The notes: generated by a model from the letters alone, not told the origin. Counted from the stretch's first letter, positions 7,065-15,787 are shown. The stretch: 37,086 bases of DNA from Paraburkholderia ginsengisoli NBRC 100965 (GCF_000739735.1 NZ_BBJF01000021.1:1-37086); one strand, 5' to 3'. Numbers and translations: made by a program.

Positions 7065-7946
7065 TTATGACGCGAAAGTAAAGAGTGGATGCTGATCCAG
7101 ACCGGCGGCCACTGCGCTGTTCCATTCGGCTGGCAGCTTGGCTTGCACCGCCTCTGCTTCAGCTTTACTACGGAACGCTGCAAAGACACTTGCACCTGAT
7201 CCAGACATCCGCGCCGGCGCGACGTTTTCAAACCATCGCAACACTTGCGCTACTTCCGCGTACTTTCCTACGACAACCTGCTGCATGTCATTGCGGCCAA
7301 AACTTTCTGGCCATTCAATGTTGCAGCTAAGTTCTGCAGGAAAGTCCGTAATTATGAGGGGCTTTGAATCTCTTGTCAACGTTTTTTCGGAAAAAATCGC
7401 TGCAGTCGGAACCTGCACCCTCGGTGTCACCACTAGGAAGTGGCGCGGCGGCAATTGTACAACGTCTAAAGCTTCTCCGACACCCTGTGCGAACGCATTT
7501 TTCCCAAAAACGAAAAACGGCACATCCGCGCCCAGCTTCAATGCCAACGCCTGTAACTCCAGCCGCGGCAAGTCGAGCTTCCATAGACGGTTCAGCGCGA
7601 GCAGCGTGGTCGCCGCGTCCGAACTCCCGCCGCCGAGGCCCGCGCCCATCGGCAGGCGCTTCTCTATTTCGATATCGACGCCTGCGGTCGCGCCCGTATG
7701 TGCCTTGAGTAGCGTCGCCGCGCGCACGGTGAGATCGTGTTCCGGCGGCACGTCGGCAATCTCGGTGCTACGCGTGATCAGGCCGTCATCGCGTCGCGTG
7801 AAGTGCAGCGTGTCGCCCCAGTCGAGCAACTGGAAAACCGTTTGCAGTGTGTGATAACCATCCGGCCGGCGACCGGTGATGTGCAGGAAGAGGTTGAGTT
7901 TCGCTGGCGCGAGGCAATCGCGCAGCGAATCGGTCGTTTCAATCAT
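7065..7946 (-). CDS. ispE: 4-diphosphocytidyl-2-C-methyl-D-erythritol kinase
   Basis: 293-residue GHMP-family kinase. It phosphorylates the 2-hydroxyl of CDP-methylerythritol in the MEP route to isoprenoids. The sequence shows APAKLNLFLHITGRRPDGYH at the N-terminus (active-site Lys and substrate contacts), the ATP loop LPMGAGLGGGSSDAA and the C-terminal MSGSGASVF. The ATG at 7946 was chosen because the protein then begins a few residues before the conserved block. A TTG 21 bases upstream is in frame but lacks a ribosome binding site. Its ATG lies 65 bases after the lolB stop. The lolB-ispE-tRNA-prs order is usual in betaproteobacteria. Confidence 0.95.
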   Translation of the reverse strand: MIETTDSLRDCLAPAKLNLFLHITGRRPDGYHTLQTVFQLLDWGDTLHFTRRDDGLITRSTEIADVPPEHDLTVRAATLLKAHTGATAGVDIEIEKRLPMGAGLGGGSSDAATTLLALNRLWKLDLPRLELQALALKLGADVPFFVFGKNAFAQGVGEALDVVQLPPRHFLVVTPRVQVPTAAIFSEKTLTRDSKPLIITDFPAELSCNIEWPESFGRNDMQQVVVGKYAEVAQVLRWFENVAPARMSGSGASVFAAFRSKAEAEAVQAKLPAEWNSAVAAGLDQHPLFTFAS

Positions 7947-8010
7947 GAGTCGGGCTACATGCGCCAAAGCGGCGCTGAAGAAGCGGCAAGGTTGCGCAAA
8001 CGGACGCGGG

Positions 8011-8643
8011 TCACTGATCCAGCACGAGTTTGATGTCGAGCGGCGGCTCCGAACGGCTCAGGTTCAGACGCTTCACGCCGGTGGCGGGCGCGTCGGCATA
8101 CGCGAGATAGTCGATCGTCCAGCCGTCTTGCGTGATTTGCTTCAGACGCGACGGCTGTTCCGGATCCTTCTCGGTCTTCGCGCGCGAAGTCGGCGCCGGC
8201 GAAGGTTGCAGCCAATAGCGCAGACCTTCGACAGGCAGCGCAAAACCGAGCGCATTCTGCATCAGCGTGGAGACGTTGTCCGCGGTGAGCGGCTCACGGT
8301 TCGGCAATTCGAGCGTGGCCGTGGCCGGCGACGAAGTTACGATCGCCAGCGTTTGCCCGAGCGGGTTACGCAATTGCAGCGTCACGGTATCGCCCGTTTC
8401 CTGCCACGTGAAGTTGCCGTAAGCGTTGCGCTGCTGGCCGTTCTGATCGTTGTACTGGATCGCGAAGCGGCCCTGGTAAGCGCGGGAAGTCTGCGCGGTG
8501 ACGGAAGTGGCGGCATTCGACGTCGACGGCCCCTGTGGTTTCACCGACGCACAGCCGGCCAACGCGACAACCGCTGCCGCAGCGAAGCCGAGCGCCGCGC
8601 CGCGCGGCGCCCGGGGAAAAGAAATCAAACGGGAAAGGCGCAT
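8011..8643 (-). CDS. lolB: Outer-membrane lipoprotein LolB
   Basis: 210 residues. LolB receives lipoproteins from periplasmic LolA and inserts them into the outer membrane. A basic and hydrophobic signal peptide ends in a lipobox, LAGC, with the lipidated cysteine at residue 31. The +2 residue is Ala, so the Lol avoidance signal is absent and the protein should reach the outer membrane. The mature part carries the expected YQGRFAIQY and GLRYWLQP segments. Its ATG shares one base with the stop codon of the upstream TPR gene (TGATG), which implies translational coupling. Confidence 0.9.
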   Translation of the reverse strand: MRLSRLISFPRAPRGAALGFAAAAVVALAGCASVKPQGPSTSNAATSVTAQTSRAYQGRFAIQYNDQNGQQRNAYGNFTWQETGDTVTLQLRNPLGQTLAIVTSSPATATLELPNREPLTADNVSTLMQNALGFALPVEGLRYWLQPSPAPTSRAKTEKDPEQPSRLKQITQDGWTIDYLAYADAPATGVKRLNLSRSEPPLDIKLVLDQ

Positions 8644-10484
8644 CAAAGATCGTTCACCTGAAGACGTTGGAGCGTTTTGACAAGCGTGTCGTTGTCCGGT
8701 TCGAGCTTGCGCGCCTCGCGGAACGCGGCGCGGGCCTGATCCTGCTGACCGCTTTTCCACAGCACTTCGCCGAGGTGCGCGCCGATCTCGGCGTTCGGCT
8801 GAAGGTCGTAGGCTTTGCGCAGCAGCTTGATCGCGTCCGACGTATCGCCCATCCGGAATTTGACCCAGCCGACGCTGTCCATGATGAACGCGTCGTTCGG
8901 CGCAAGCGACGATGCCTTCTCGACCAGCTTGTCCGCTTCCGGAAGCCGCTGATTGCGATCGGCCAGCGAATAGCCGAGCGCGTTGTACGCCTGTGGATTG
9001 TCGGGCTGCGTCTGGATGAGCTTGCGTAACTGCGCTTCCATCACGTCGAAATGCCCGGTCTTTTCGGCGGCCATCGCGTAGTCGTAGGCGAGATCGGGGT
9101 CGTTGGGGAACGCGGCGGTAGCTTGTTGCAGACGGCTTTCCGCTTCCGGGTAGCGCTTCGCGTCGAACAGGATCGCCGCGTCGGTACGGGAGATCAACGC
9201 CAGGTCACGCGGATCGGACACCTGCAGGTTGGCGAGCAGCTTGCGCGCGTCGTCGGTCTTGCCCTGCTTGGCGAGCAACTGCGCGCGCGTGATCTGCGCG
9301 GCCAGGTATTGCTGGCTCGACGGCGAGATCTTGTTGAGCCAGTCGCTCGCCGCCGCTTCGTTCTTCTGTTCGAGCGACAGTTGCGCCAGGTAGATGTACG
9401 CCTGGCCCGCATCGGCGCCCGGCGTTTTTTCGGCCAGTTGCGCGTATTGGGTCAGATAGTTCTGCGCTTCGGGGAAATTCTTCTGCTGGATCTTGATCAG
9501 CCCGAGCGCCATCAGCGGCGTCAGGTCGTTCGCGTTGGCCTTGCGCATGATCTCGAACTGCTTCTGCGCGTCGTCCAGACGGTCGCTCGCGAGATACAGC
9601 TGCGCGAGCGCGAGACGCGCGTCATGCGACTTCGGATTCTGCTGCACATATTTTTCGAGCGACGCAATGCCTTCCTTGCGCTCTTCCGGGCCCATCTGCG
9701 ACAGCAGCAGCGCCGCCGGCAGATAGTCGGGTTTCAGCGTGAGCGCCTGTTCGAGCGATTTGCGCGCGCCGGGCGCGTCGTCCGACAGAAGCTGTTGGCG
9801 CGCGATCGCCAATTGCGCTTCCGGCCGGTTCATGTCGTTCTTCAGGAGGTCCTGCAGCACGTGCAAGCCGCCGATCCGGTTCGGGCCGCGCGACAGCAGC
9901 AGTTGCAACGCGAGAATCGCGTTGCCGCGATTGTCCGCGGGCACCTTCGCGAGTTCGCGGGAGAGGATCGGCGCCGCGTCGTCCGGTCTGCCGGACAGCA
10001 CGAGCAGCGACGCGTCGAGTTGCGCGGCGCGCTCCGAATTCGGCGCATACTGCTGCCACAATTGCGCGGCGGCCAACGCGTCCGACGGGCTTTGCGCGGC
10101 CAGCGCAATCTCGGTGGCGCGCTGCGCCATGCGCGGGTCATGCGTGTCGCGCGCGAGAGCGAGGTAGGTCTGATAGGCGGGCGCGGGCTGGTCGCGCTGC
10201 AGCGCGACTTCGGCGGCGAGCACCTGGAAGACGATCTGGCTCGACAGCGGCACGTCCGGTAGTGACTTCTGATCTTCCGCCGAAGGGGGCCCGAGCGGGT
10301 CCTGCAGCGTCACCGCGTTGTCGTCCGGATCGCCCACTGGGTCCTGCGCGTGCGCGGGTACGGCAGCCAGCGCCCAGGCGGCGAGCGCGGCGGCGCCGAG
10401 CATCCGGCGAGCGGACACGGCGTGCGGCACGCGGGAGGCGCGAGCCGGGCGCTTCGAAAACAGCTTCACGAAGGACAAGTTCAT
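8643..10484 (-). CDS. Exported tetratricopeptide-repeat protein
   Basis: 613 residues. After a basic start and a hydrophobic segment the signal peptide ends at about residue 46 (AHA before QDPVG), so it should be periplasmic or outer-membrane associated. The rest is an alpha-helical array of TPR units. Clear repeats occur near the C-terminus, for example NPQAYNALGYSLADRNQRL and NAEIGAHLGEVLWKSGQQ. This protein is regularly encoded next to lolB in betaproteobacteria, but I know of no firm function. The overlap with lolB suggests a part in lipoprotein or envelope assembly (inference). The start ATG lacks a good Shine-Dalgarno sequence. It diverges from mutM across 87 bases. Confidence 0.88.
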   Translation of the reverse strand: MNLSFVKLFSKRPARASRVPHAVSARRMLGAAALAAWALAAVPAHAQDPVGDPDDNAVTLQDPLGPPSAEDQKSLPDVPLSSQIVFQVLAAEVALQRDQPAPAYQTYLALARDTHDPRMAQRATEIALAAQSPSDALAAAQLWQQYAPNSERAAQLDASLLVLSGRPDDAAPILSRELAKVPADNRGNAILALQLLLSRGPNRIGGLHVLQDLLKNDMNRPEAQLAIARQQLLSDDAPGARKSLEQALTLKPDYLPAALLLSQMGPEERKEGIASLEKYVQQNPKSHDARLALAQLYLASDRLDDAQKQFEIMRKANANDLTPLMALGLIKIQQKNFPEAQNYLTQYAQLAEKTPGADAGQAYIYLAQLSLEQKNEAAASDWLNKISPSSQQYLAAQITRAQLLAKQGKTDDARKLLANLQVSDPRDLALISRTDAAILFDAKRYPEAESRLQQATAAFPNDPDLAYDYAMAAEKTGHFDVMEAQLRKLIQTQPDNPQAYNALGYSLADRNQRLPEADKLVEKASSLAPNDAFIMDSVGWVKFRMGDTSDAIKLLRKAYDLQPNAEIGAHLGEVLWKSGQQDQARAAFREARKLEPDNDTLVKTLQRLQVNDL

Positions 10485-10509
10485 GGAAATCCGTTCAATG
10501 TTTCGGACG

Positions 10510-10531
10510 ATTGTAACGCGCTCGCTACAAT
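10510..10531. promoter_or_regulatory. Divergent promoter region with TACAAT inverted repeat
   Basis: In the 87-base gap between the TPR gene and mutM, ATTGTAaCG and CGcTACAAT form an inverted repeat (10510-10518 with 10523-10531, one mismatch). Each arm supplies a TACAAT hexamer, a plausible -10, one pointing each way. No good -35 hexamer is seen at 16-18 bases for either. It could be paired promoters or an operator. Confidence 0.35.
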
Positions 10532-10571
10532 ACGCGCACAACCACTCACGCAAGTTGCACACCAGTTAGAA

Positions 10572-11402
10572 ATGCCAGAGTTGCCAGAAGTCGAGGTTAC
10601 CCGACGGGGTATCGAACCGTATGTGTCCGGCCGCAAGGTTGAGCGCGTCGACGTACGTACGCCCGCGCTGCGCTGGCCGATTCCGGCTGACCTTGCGAAA
10701 ACCTTGCGCGGCCACGTGGTGCGCAAAGTCGAGCGGCGCGGCAAGTATCTGCTGTTCGAGATCGACGCGGGCTGGTTTATCGTGCATCTTGGCATGACTG
10801 GTACGCTGCGGGTGCTGCGGCATGTGCCGCATCCGCCGGCAGCGGCGAAGCACGACCACATCGACTGGATCTTCGACGACTTCATCTTGCGTTATCGCGA
10901 TCCACGCCGCTTCGGTGCGGTGTTGTGGCATCCGCGTGAAGCCGGCGACATCCTCGACCATCCGCTGCTCGCGGGACTCGGCGTCGAACCGTTCTCGCCG
11001 GCGTTCTCCGGTGCGCTGATGCACCGGCTCACACGCGGGCGCAAGGTGTCGGTGAAGCAAGCGCTGCTGGCCGGTGAAATCGTCGTGGGCGTGGGCAATA
11101 TCTATGCGTCGGAGAGCCTGTTTCGCGCCGGCATCCGGCCGACCACCGCGGCGGGCCGCGTCTCGCTCGTGCGCTACGAACTGCTCGCGGACGCCGTGCG
11201 CGTGACGCTGGCCGCAGCGATCGAGAAGGGCGGCAGTACGCTGCGCGATTTCGTCGGCAGCGACGGCGAAAGCGGCTATTTCCAGCTCGACTATTTCGTC
11301 TATGATCGCGCGGGCCTGCCATGCCGCGTGTGTGGAACGCCGATCAAACAGATCGTGCAGGGGCAGCGTTCTACGTATTTCTGTCCCACCTGCCAGCGCT
11401 AA
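10572..11402 (+). CDS. mutM: Formamidopyrimidine-DNA glycosylase (Fpg)
   Basis: 276 residues. Excises 8-oxoguanine and formamidopyrimidines opposite C and nicks the abasic site by beta/delta elimination. The start MPELPEVE gives the required N-terminal proline nucleophile and Glu3 after Met removal. An upstream extension of the frame would destroy this and is rejected. The helix-two-turn-helix region has VGVGNIYASE, and the C-terminal zinc finger has CRVC and CPTC pairs. It starts eight bases before mutY's ATG after its stop, so mutM-mutY form a repair operon against oxidised guanine. Confidence 0.97.
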   Translation: MPELPEVEVTRRGIEPYVSGRKVERVDVRTPALRWPIPADLAKTLRGHVVRKVERRGKYLLFEIDAGWFIVHLGMTGTLRVLRHVPHPPAAAKHDHIDWIFDDFILRYRDPRRFGAVLWHPREAGDILDHPLLAGLGVEPFSPAFSGALMHRLTRGRKVSVKQALLAGEIVVGVGNIYASESLFRAGIRPTTAAGRVSLVRYELLADAVRVTLAAAIEKGGSTLRDFVGSDGESGYFQLDYFVYDRAGLPCRVCGTPIKQIVQGQRSTYFCPTCQR

Positions 11403-11409
11403 ACCGTCA

Positions 11410-12549
11410 ATGCCTTCACGTATAACTCCGCGCGTCGCCACGCGTTCAGCTTCGGCGGACGCGTCCGCCGCGCCCGCTTTTCCCACGATGCCCGATTTCT
11501 CCGCGCGGCTGATCGCGTGGCAGCAGCGGCATGGGCGTCATGACCTGCCGTGGCAGAACACGCGAGATCCGTATCGCATCTGGCTGTCGGAAATCATGCT
11601 GCAGCAAACCCAGGTGTCGACGGTGATCCCGTACTACGCCAGATTCCTCGCGCGCTTTCCCGATGTCGCCGCGCTCGCCGCCGCGCCGTCCGACGACGTG
11701 ATGGCGCTGTGGGCCGGTCTCGGCTACTACACGCGTGCGCGCAATCTGCACCGTTGCGCGCAGGTTGTGGTCGAGCAGCACGGTGGCGCGTTTCCTGCAT
11801 CGGTCGACGCACTTGCGGAGTTGCCGGGCATCGGCCGCTCTACCGCGGCGGCGATCGCGTCGTTCGCGTTCGGCGCGCGCGCGACGATCCTCGACGGCAA
11901 CGTGAAGCGCGTGCTCGCACGCGTATTCGGCGTCGAAGGTTTTCCGGGCGAGAAGAAAGTCGAAAATGCGATGTGGACGTTGGCGGAGTCGTTGCTGCCC
12001 TCGAATGCATCGGACGACGAAGTGAGTTCGTACACGCAAGGCCTGATGGATCTCGGCGCGACCCTCTGTGTGCGCGGCAAGCCGGACTGCCTGCGTTGTC
12101 CGTTCGCCGTCGACTGCGTCGCCAACGTGACGGGACGTCAGCGCGAACTTCCGACGTCGCGTCCGAAGAAGCTCGTGCCGACGCGCCGCACGTGGATGCT
12201 GGTGCTCCGCGACGGCAATGCGGTGATGCTGGAAAAGCGTCCGCCGTCGGGCATCTGGGGCGGCTTGTGGAGTCTGCCCGAAGCCGCCGACGAAGCCGCG
12301 CTCGCCGAGCGCGCGCGCGCCTTCGGCGGCGACGGCGCGGTGTCGCCGCTCGCGCCGCTCACGCACGTGTTCACGCATTTCAAGCTGGACATCGAGCCGC
12401 GGATCGCGGAACTGGATCGCGGCGTGGGCGCACTGGCAGCGCTGGACGATGCGGACACCGCATGGGTCGCGCTCAGCGATCTCGATTCGTTCGGCGTGCC
12501 CGCGCCGGTGCGCAAACTGCTGGACAGTTTGCAGGGTTCGTTGATCTAA
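11410..12549 (+). CDS. mutY: Adenine DNA glycosylase MutY
   Basis: 379 residues. Removes A mispaired with 8-oxoG, complementing the adjacent mutM. The catalytic Glu is E61 (WLSEIMLQQTQV) and the catalytic Asp D162 (ILDGNVKRVLAR). Both sit 24 residues later than in E. coli because of an N-terminal extension rich in Ser/Ala/Arg. The helix-hairpin-helix LPGIGRSTAAAIASF is at about 138-152. The [4Fe-4S] cysteines are C220, C227, C230 and C236 (C-x6-C-x2-C-x5-C). A Nudix-like 8-oxoG-recognition domain fills the C-terminus. An in-frame ATG at 11488 (MPDFSARL) would remove the extension and is a credible alternative start. Confidence 0.96.
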   Translation: MPSRITPRVATRSASADASAAPAFPTMPDFSARLIAWQQRHGRHDLPWQNTRDPYRIWLSEIMLQQTQVSTVIPYYARFLARFPDVAALAAAPSDDVMALWAGLGYYTRARNLHRCAQVVVEQHGGAFPASVDALAELPGIGRSTAAAIASFAFGARATILDGNVKRVLARVFGVEGFPGEKKVENAMWTLAESLLPSNASDDEVSSYTQGLMDLGATLCVRGKPDCLRCPFAVDCVANVTGRQRELPTSRPKKLVPTRRTWMLVLRDGNAVMLEKRPPSGIWGGLWSLPEAADEAALAERARAFGGDGAVSPLAPLTHVFTHFKLDIEPRIAELDRGVGALAALDDADTAWVALSDLDSFGVPAPVRKLLDSLQGSLI

Positions 12550-12561
12550 CGATCCGCCTGA

Positions 12562-12582
12562 TTCGCCGGGCGTTGCGGCGAA
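12562..12582. terminator. Hairpin between convergent mutY and LON-domain gene
   Basis: A perfect 7-bp repeat TTCGCCG (12562-12568) with CGGCGAA (12576-12582) and seven-base loop occupies the 36-base gap. No T-run follows on either strand, so it would be an inefficient intrinsic terminator or an mRNA 3'-end stabiliser. Confidence 0.4.
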
Positions 12583-12585
12583 GCT

Positions 12586-13221
12586 TCAAAGCAGTTGATG
12601 CTGCTGCATGTAGTGATGAACCACGTCGATCCGCGCGCCGGCGTCCTGCAATTCCATCAGTTTCTGGCGCGCCCGCAACGCAATCGGCAGCACTTCGGCG
12701 AGGCGGTTCGACACCCACGACGGATCGTCGAGCCTGAAAGGCTCCGCGAACGGCAGACTGTCCGGATCGCGTTCGCGGATCGTCGCGATGATCCGTTCGA
12801 GCACCTCCGCACACGCGCCGAATTTGGCCAGCAACTCATTGCCTTCGAGCGGCATGTCGTCGCCGATCGGTTCCGCCATGCCAACCAGCAGCCCGCTGCT
12901 TTCCACACGATGCGACAGCAGGCGAAACCGCCGCGTGCCACGTGCGCGGATCAGCAGCATGCCGAACGCTTCGACGTCGCACTCTTCGATCTCGGCGAGA
13001 CAGCCGATTGCTTCGGGCACCGAAGGTTCTTCCGCGCGCGCCACTTCCGCGCCGCTTTTCAGCATGCACACGCCGAACGGCGTTTTTTCACGCAGACAGT
13101 CGCGCGCCATGTCGAGATAGCGCGCTTCGAAGATCTTCAGCGGCAGGAGTCCGTCGGGAAACAGCACCGTGTGCAGCGGAAACAGCGGCACATCGGCAAG
13201 CACAGTAGAAGTAGAAGACAT
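12586..13221 (-). CDS. LON substrate-binding domain protein
   Basis: 211 residues, essentially a stand-alone LON N-terminal domain. It has the pattern PLFPLHTVLFPDGLLPLKIFE near the N-terminus, then YLDMARDCL and FGVCML, and no ATPase or protease part. Such proteins resemble the substrate-recognition domain of Lon protease; their biochemical role in proteobacteria is unclear. The ATG at 13221 was chosen because the conserved LFPLHTVLFP block begins 12 residues later; the frame stays open upstream into the gap before rapZ. It is last in the minus-strand run, 38 bases after rapZ, and convergent with mutY. Confidence 0.85.
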   Translation of the reverse strand: MSSTSTVLADVPLFPLHTVLFPDGLLPLKIFEARYLDMARDCLREKTPFGVCMLKSGAEVARAEEPSVPEAIGCLAEIEECDVEAFGMLLIRARGTRRFRLLSHRVESSGLLVGMAEPIGDDMPLEGNELLAKFGACAEVLERIIATIRERDPDSLPFAEPFRLDDPSWVSNRLAEVLPIALRARQKLMELQDAGARIDVVHHYMQQHQLL

Positions 13222-13259
13222 GGCGCAACGCTTCGGTTGAGGCCGCGCGATGCGGCCGG

Positions 13260-14153
13260 TTAAGCCACTAGCTTCGATGATTCGCCGACATCGACCGGCG
13301 CATCGCGGTGCCGCACAATCACATTCGCCGACTTTGCGAGACGCGCGGCGAGCGTCTCCGCAATAAACACCGAGCGGTGCTGACCGCCCGTGCAACCAAT
13401 CGCGACGGTGAGATAACTGCGATTGTCGTCGCGGAAATGCGGCAACCACTTGGAGAGAAACTTCTCGATGTCGTCGATCATTTCATGCACGACCGGCAGC
13501 GCATCGAGAAAATCCATTACCGGTTTGTCGAGACCGGTGAGCGGCCTCAATTCATGATCGTAGTACGGGTTCGGCAGAGTGCGCACGTCGAAAACGAAAT
13601 CCGCGTCGAGCGGCACGCCGCGCTTGAAACCGAACGACTCGAACATCAGCACGAGTCCCGCTTCTTTCTGCTCGATAAAACGTTTGACCCATGCGCGCAA
13701 CACGTTCGCGCGCAGATTGCTGGTGTCGATCTGATGGCCGAATTCGGCGAGTCCCGCGACGAGTTCGCGCTCCCGTTCGATGGCTTCCGCAAGCGAGGTG
13801 AGCAGGCCGACGTCCGCGTCGTGCGCGGTGGAACCAGACAGCGGATGACGGCGGCGCGTTTCGGAGAAGCGCTGAATCAGCGACTGCGTGCTTGCGCTCA
13901 GGAAGAGCACGCGCACGTCGTGAGCGCGCGACAGATCGCGGATCATCGCGGGCATTTCGTCGAGCGACGCGCTCGAGCGCGCGTCGATGGCGACCGCGAG
14001 GCGATCTTGCCCGTCGTCCGCGAGGTAGGAAGCGAGTTGCGGGAGAAAGCGCGGCGGCAGATTGTCGACGCAGTAATAGCCTGCGTCTTCGAGCGCGTTC
14101 AGGGCAACTGACTTGCCGGAGCCGGATATACCAGTGATCAGAATTATGCGCAT
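13260..14153 (-). CDS. rapZ: RNase adapter protein RapZ
   Basis: 297 residues. Contains a Walker A loop, GISGSGKS (8-15), in an N-terminal kinase-like domain, and a C-terminal domain with DVRTLPNPYYD and GCTGGQHRSV motifs. In enterobacteria RapZ binds sRNA GlmZ and directs RNase E, controlling glucosamine-6-phosphate synthase and so the supply of cell-wall and LPS sugar. Whether that RNA circuit exists in this lineage is unknown. The ATG starting MRIILITG is clear. It lies 97 bases downstream of hprK, in the classic rpoN-hpf-ptsN-rapZ group, here with hprK inserted. Confidence 0.94.
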   Translation of the reverse strand: MRIILITGISGSGKSVALNALEDAGYYCVDNLPPRFLPQLASYLADDGQDRLAVAIDARSSASLDEMPAMIRDLSRAHDVRVLFLSASTQSLIQRFSETRRRHPLSGSTAHDADVGLLTSLAEAIERERELVAGLAEFGHQIDTSNLRANVLRAWVKRFIEQKEAGLVLMFESFGFKRGVPLDADFVFDVRTLPNPYYDHELRPLTGLDKPVMDFLDALPVVHEMIDDIEKFLSKWLPHFRDDNRSYLTVAIGCTGGQHRSVFIAETLAARLAKSANVIVRHRDAPVDVGESSKLVA

Positions 14154-14205
14154 GGAGTCGTCGAAACCGTACATTTCATCATAGCATCTGGTCCCCATGC
14201 GTGTA

Positions 14206-14230
14206 CCCGCAGCCGGGCTTAGGCTGCGGG
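14206..14230 (-). other. Strong hairpin between hprK and rapZ
   Basis: A perfect 9-bp GC-rich repeat (14206-14214 with 14222-14230) has a seven-base loop and sits in the 97-base gap. No U-run follows on the minus strand, so it looks more like an mRNA processing or stability element than a terminator. It begins 20 bases after the hprK stop. Confidence 0.5.
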
Positions 14231-14250
14231 CGCGTCATGCCGTGGCCGAC

Positions 14251-15219
14251 TCAGATCAGCTTGCCGGGAAACTGGCTGTCGGGGTCCTGCATCGCGAGGC
14301 GCTGGCGATCCATGAAGTCGCGCAGCGTATCGATGCCGCGCAGTTGCAGGATCGTGTTGCGCACCGCCGCTTCGACCAGCACCGCGAGGTTGCGGCCCGC
14401 GGCCACCTGAATCGTGACCTTGCTGATCGGCAGGCCGAGCACGTCGACGGTTTGACTTTCCAGCGGCAGCCGCTGGAATTCACCGTCGGGACGACGCACC
14501 AGTTGCACGATCAGTTTCAGCTTCATTTTCCGGCGCACCGCCGTTTCACCGAAGATCGTCTTGATGTCGAGCAGGCCGAGGCCGCGCACTTCGAGCAGGT
14601 TTTGCAGCAGCGGCGGGCAGCGCCCTTCGACGAAGTCCGGACCGAGGCGCACGAAGTCCACCGCGTCGTCGGCAACGAGCCCGTGGCCGCGGCTTATCAG
14701 CTCCAGCCCGAGTTCGCTCTTGCCGAGGCCCGAGTCGCCGGTCAGCAGCACGCCCATGCCGAGGATGTCGAGAAACACGCCGTGCAATGTGGCGCGCGGC
14801 GCGAGAATGCGCGACATGTACAGACGCAGGCTGTCGATCACCGCCGCGGCGGACATCGGCGTGGTGAAGAGTGGCGTGGACGAGCGCGTGCAGCGCAGCA
14901 CCAGTTCCGGCGGCGCGGCGACGCCGCCCGCCACCACCAGAAACGGCGGCTCCAGCGCGATCAGCTCGGCCATGTGGCGCGAGCGGTCTTCGTCGGTCTG
15001 GCGTTTGTAGTAGTCGATTTCGGCGTCGCCGAGCACCTGGATCCGGTTCGGGTGGATCAGGTTCAAGTGGCCGACGAGGTCGGCGCTCGACGTGGCATTC
15101 GCGACCGATTCCGAAGAAAAGCCGCGTTCCCAGCCTTCATGCCCCGTCAGCCAGCTGAGCTTCAGCATGGCGGCGTTGTCGTCGAAAATGCTTTGGGCGT
15201 TGATGCTGGACGTATCCAT
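14251..15219 (-). CDS. hprK: HPr kinase/phosphorylase
   Basis: 322 residues. Phosphorylates and dephosphorylates a serine of HPr. The N-terminal domain (about 1-130) is followed by the kinase core with conserved His146 (TLHGVF), P-loop GDSGLGKS (161-168) and the family signature EVRGLGLLDI (210-219). In proteobacteria lacking sugar PTS permeases this enzyme acts on the nitrogen-type HPr. Here it directly follows ptsN, which fits a PTS-Ntr regulatory cascade rather than carbon catabolite repression. The start ATG has no obvious competitor. Confidence 0.95.
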   Translation of the reverse strand: MDTSSINAQSIFDDNAAMLKLSWLTGHEGWERGFSSESVANATSSADLVGHLNLIHPNRIQVLGDAEIDYYKRQTDEDRSRHMAELIALEPPFLVVAGGVAAPPELVLRCTRSSTPLFTTPMSAAAVIDSLRLYMSRILAPRATLHGVFLDILGMGVLLTGDSGLGKSELGLELISRGHGLVADDAVDFVRLGPDFVEGRCPPLLQNLLEVRGLGLLDIKTIFGETAVRRKMKLKLIVQLVRRPDGEFQRLPLESQTVDVLGLPISKVTIQVAAGRNLAVLVEAAVRNTILQLRGIDTLRDFMDRQRLAMQDPDSQFPGKLI

Positions 15220-15331
15220 GAGTCAGTGACTCCAGTGTGGGCCGCTTGCCGGGCAAAGAGGCGGACGCGCTAACGCGGGCCGTGTGCGTCGCCAGCCGGT
15301 AATCGCATGCGGGCGGATAACCGCCGATGCA

Positions 15332-15787
15332 TCAAGGTTGCCACTGAGTGAGCAGGCGATGCAACGATTCGCGGTCTTCTTCCGTGTGCAGGCGCTCGCG
15401 GGCCTCGCGATCGGACAGCAACTGGGCGATTTCCGAAAGGATTTCGAGATGCTGCTGTGTGGCCTGTTCAGGTACGAGCAGGAAGATCAGCAGCGAGACC
15501 GGCTGGTCGTCGGGCGATTCGAAGGGGATGGGTTCGGCAAGGCGCACAAATGCGGCGAGCGGCTGCTTCAGGCCTTTGATCCGACCATGCGGAATCGCGA
15601 CGCCTTCGCCCAGCCCCGTCGATCCGAGGCGCTCGCGCGCAAACAGATTGTCAGTGACCGTGCTGCGGGCGATGCCGTTCTGGTTCTCGAAGATCAGGCC
15701 CGCTTGCTCGAACACGCGTTTCTTGCTGGTGACCGATAGTCCGACGACGACGTTCTCGAGGGGAAGAAATTTGGCTAAACGATTCAT
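15332..15787 (-). CDS. ptsN: PTS IIA-like nitrogen regulatory protein PtsN (EIIA-Ntr)
   Basis: 151 residues. It is the terminal phospho-acceptor of the nitrogen phosphotransferase chain (EI-Ntr, NPr, EIIA-Ntr). Its phosphorylation state signals nitrogen status and regulates potassium transport and other targets. The active-site histidine is H67 in GEGVAIPHGRI, and the fold-2 EIIA pattern continues through PVSLLIFLLVP and HLEILSEIAQLL. The frame stays open 35 codons upstream, but MNRLAKFLP matches the usual start. Its promoter should lie in the 273 bases between it and the hpf terminator, where a perfect TATAAT is seen. Confidence 0.95.
   Translation of the reverse strand: MNRLAKFLPLENVVVGLSVTSKKRVFEQAGLIFENQNGIARSTVTDNLFARERLGSTGLGEGVAIPHGRIKGLKQPLAAFVRLAEPIPFESPDDQPVSLLIFLLVPEQATQQHLEILSEIAQLLSDREARERLHTEEDRESLHRLLTQWQP

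Noticed and set aside
14197..15273. 358-codon plus-strand frame opposite hprK
   Set aside because: His/Gln/Arg-rich antisense shadow of a well-supported gene.
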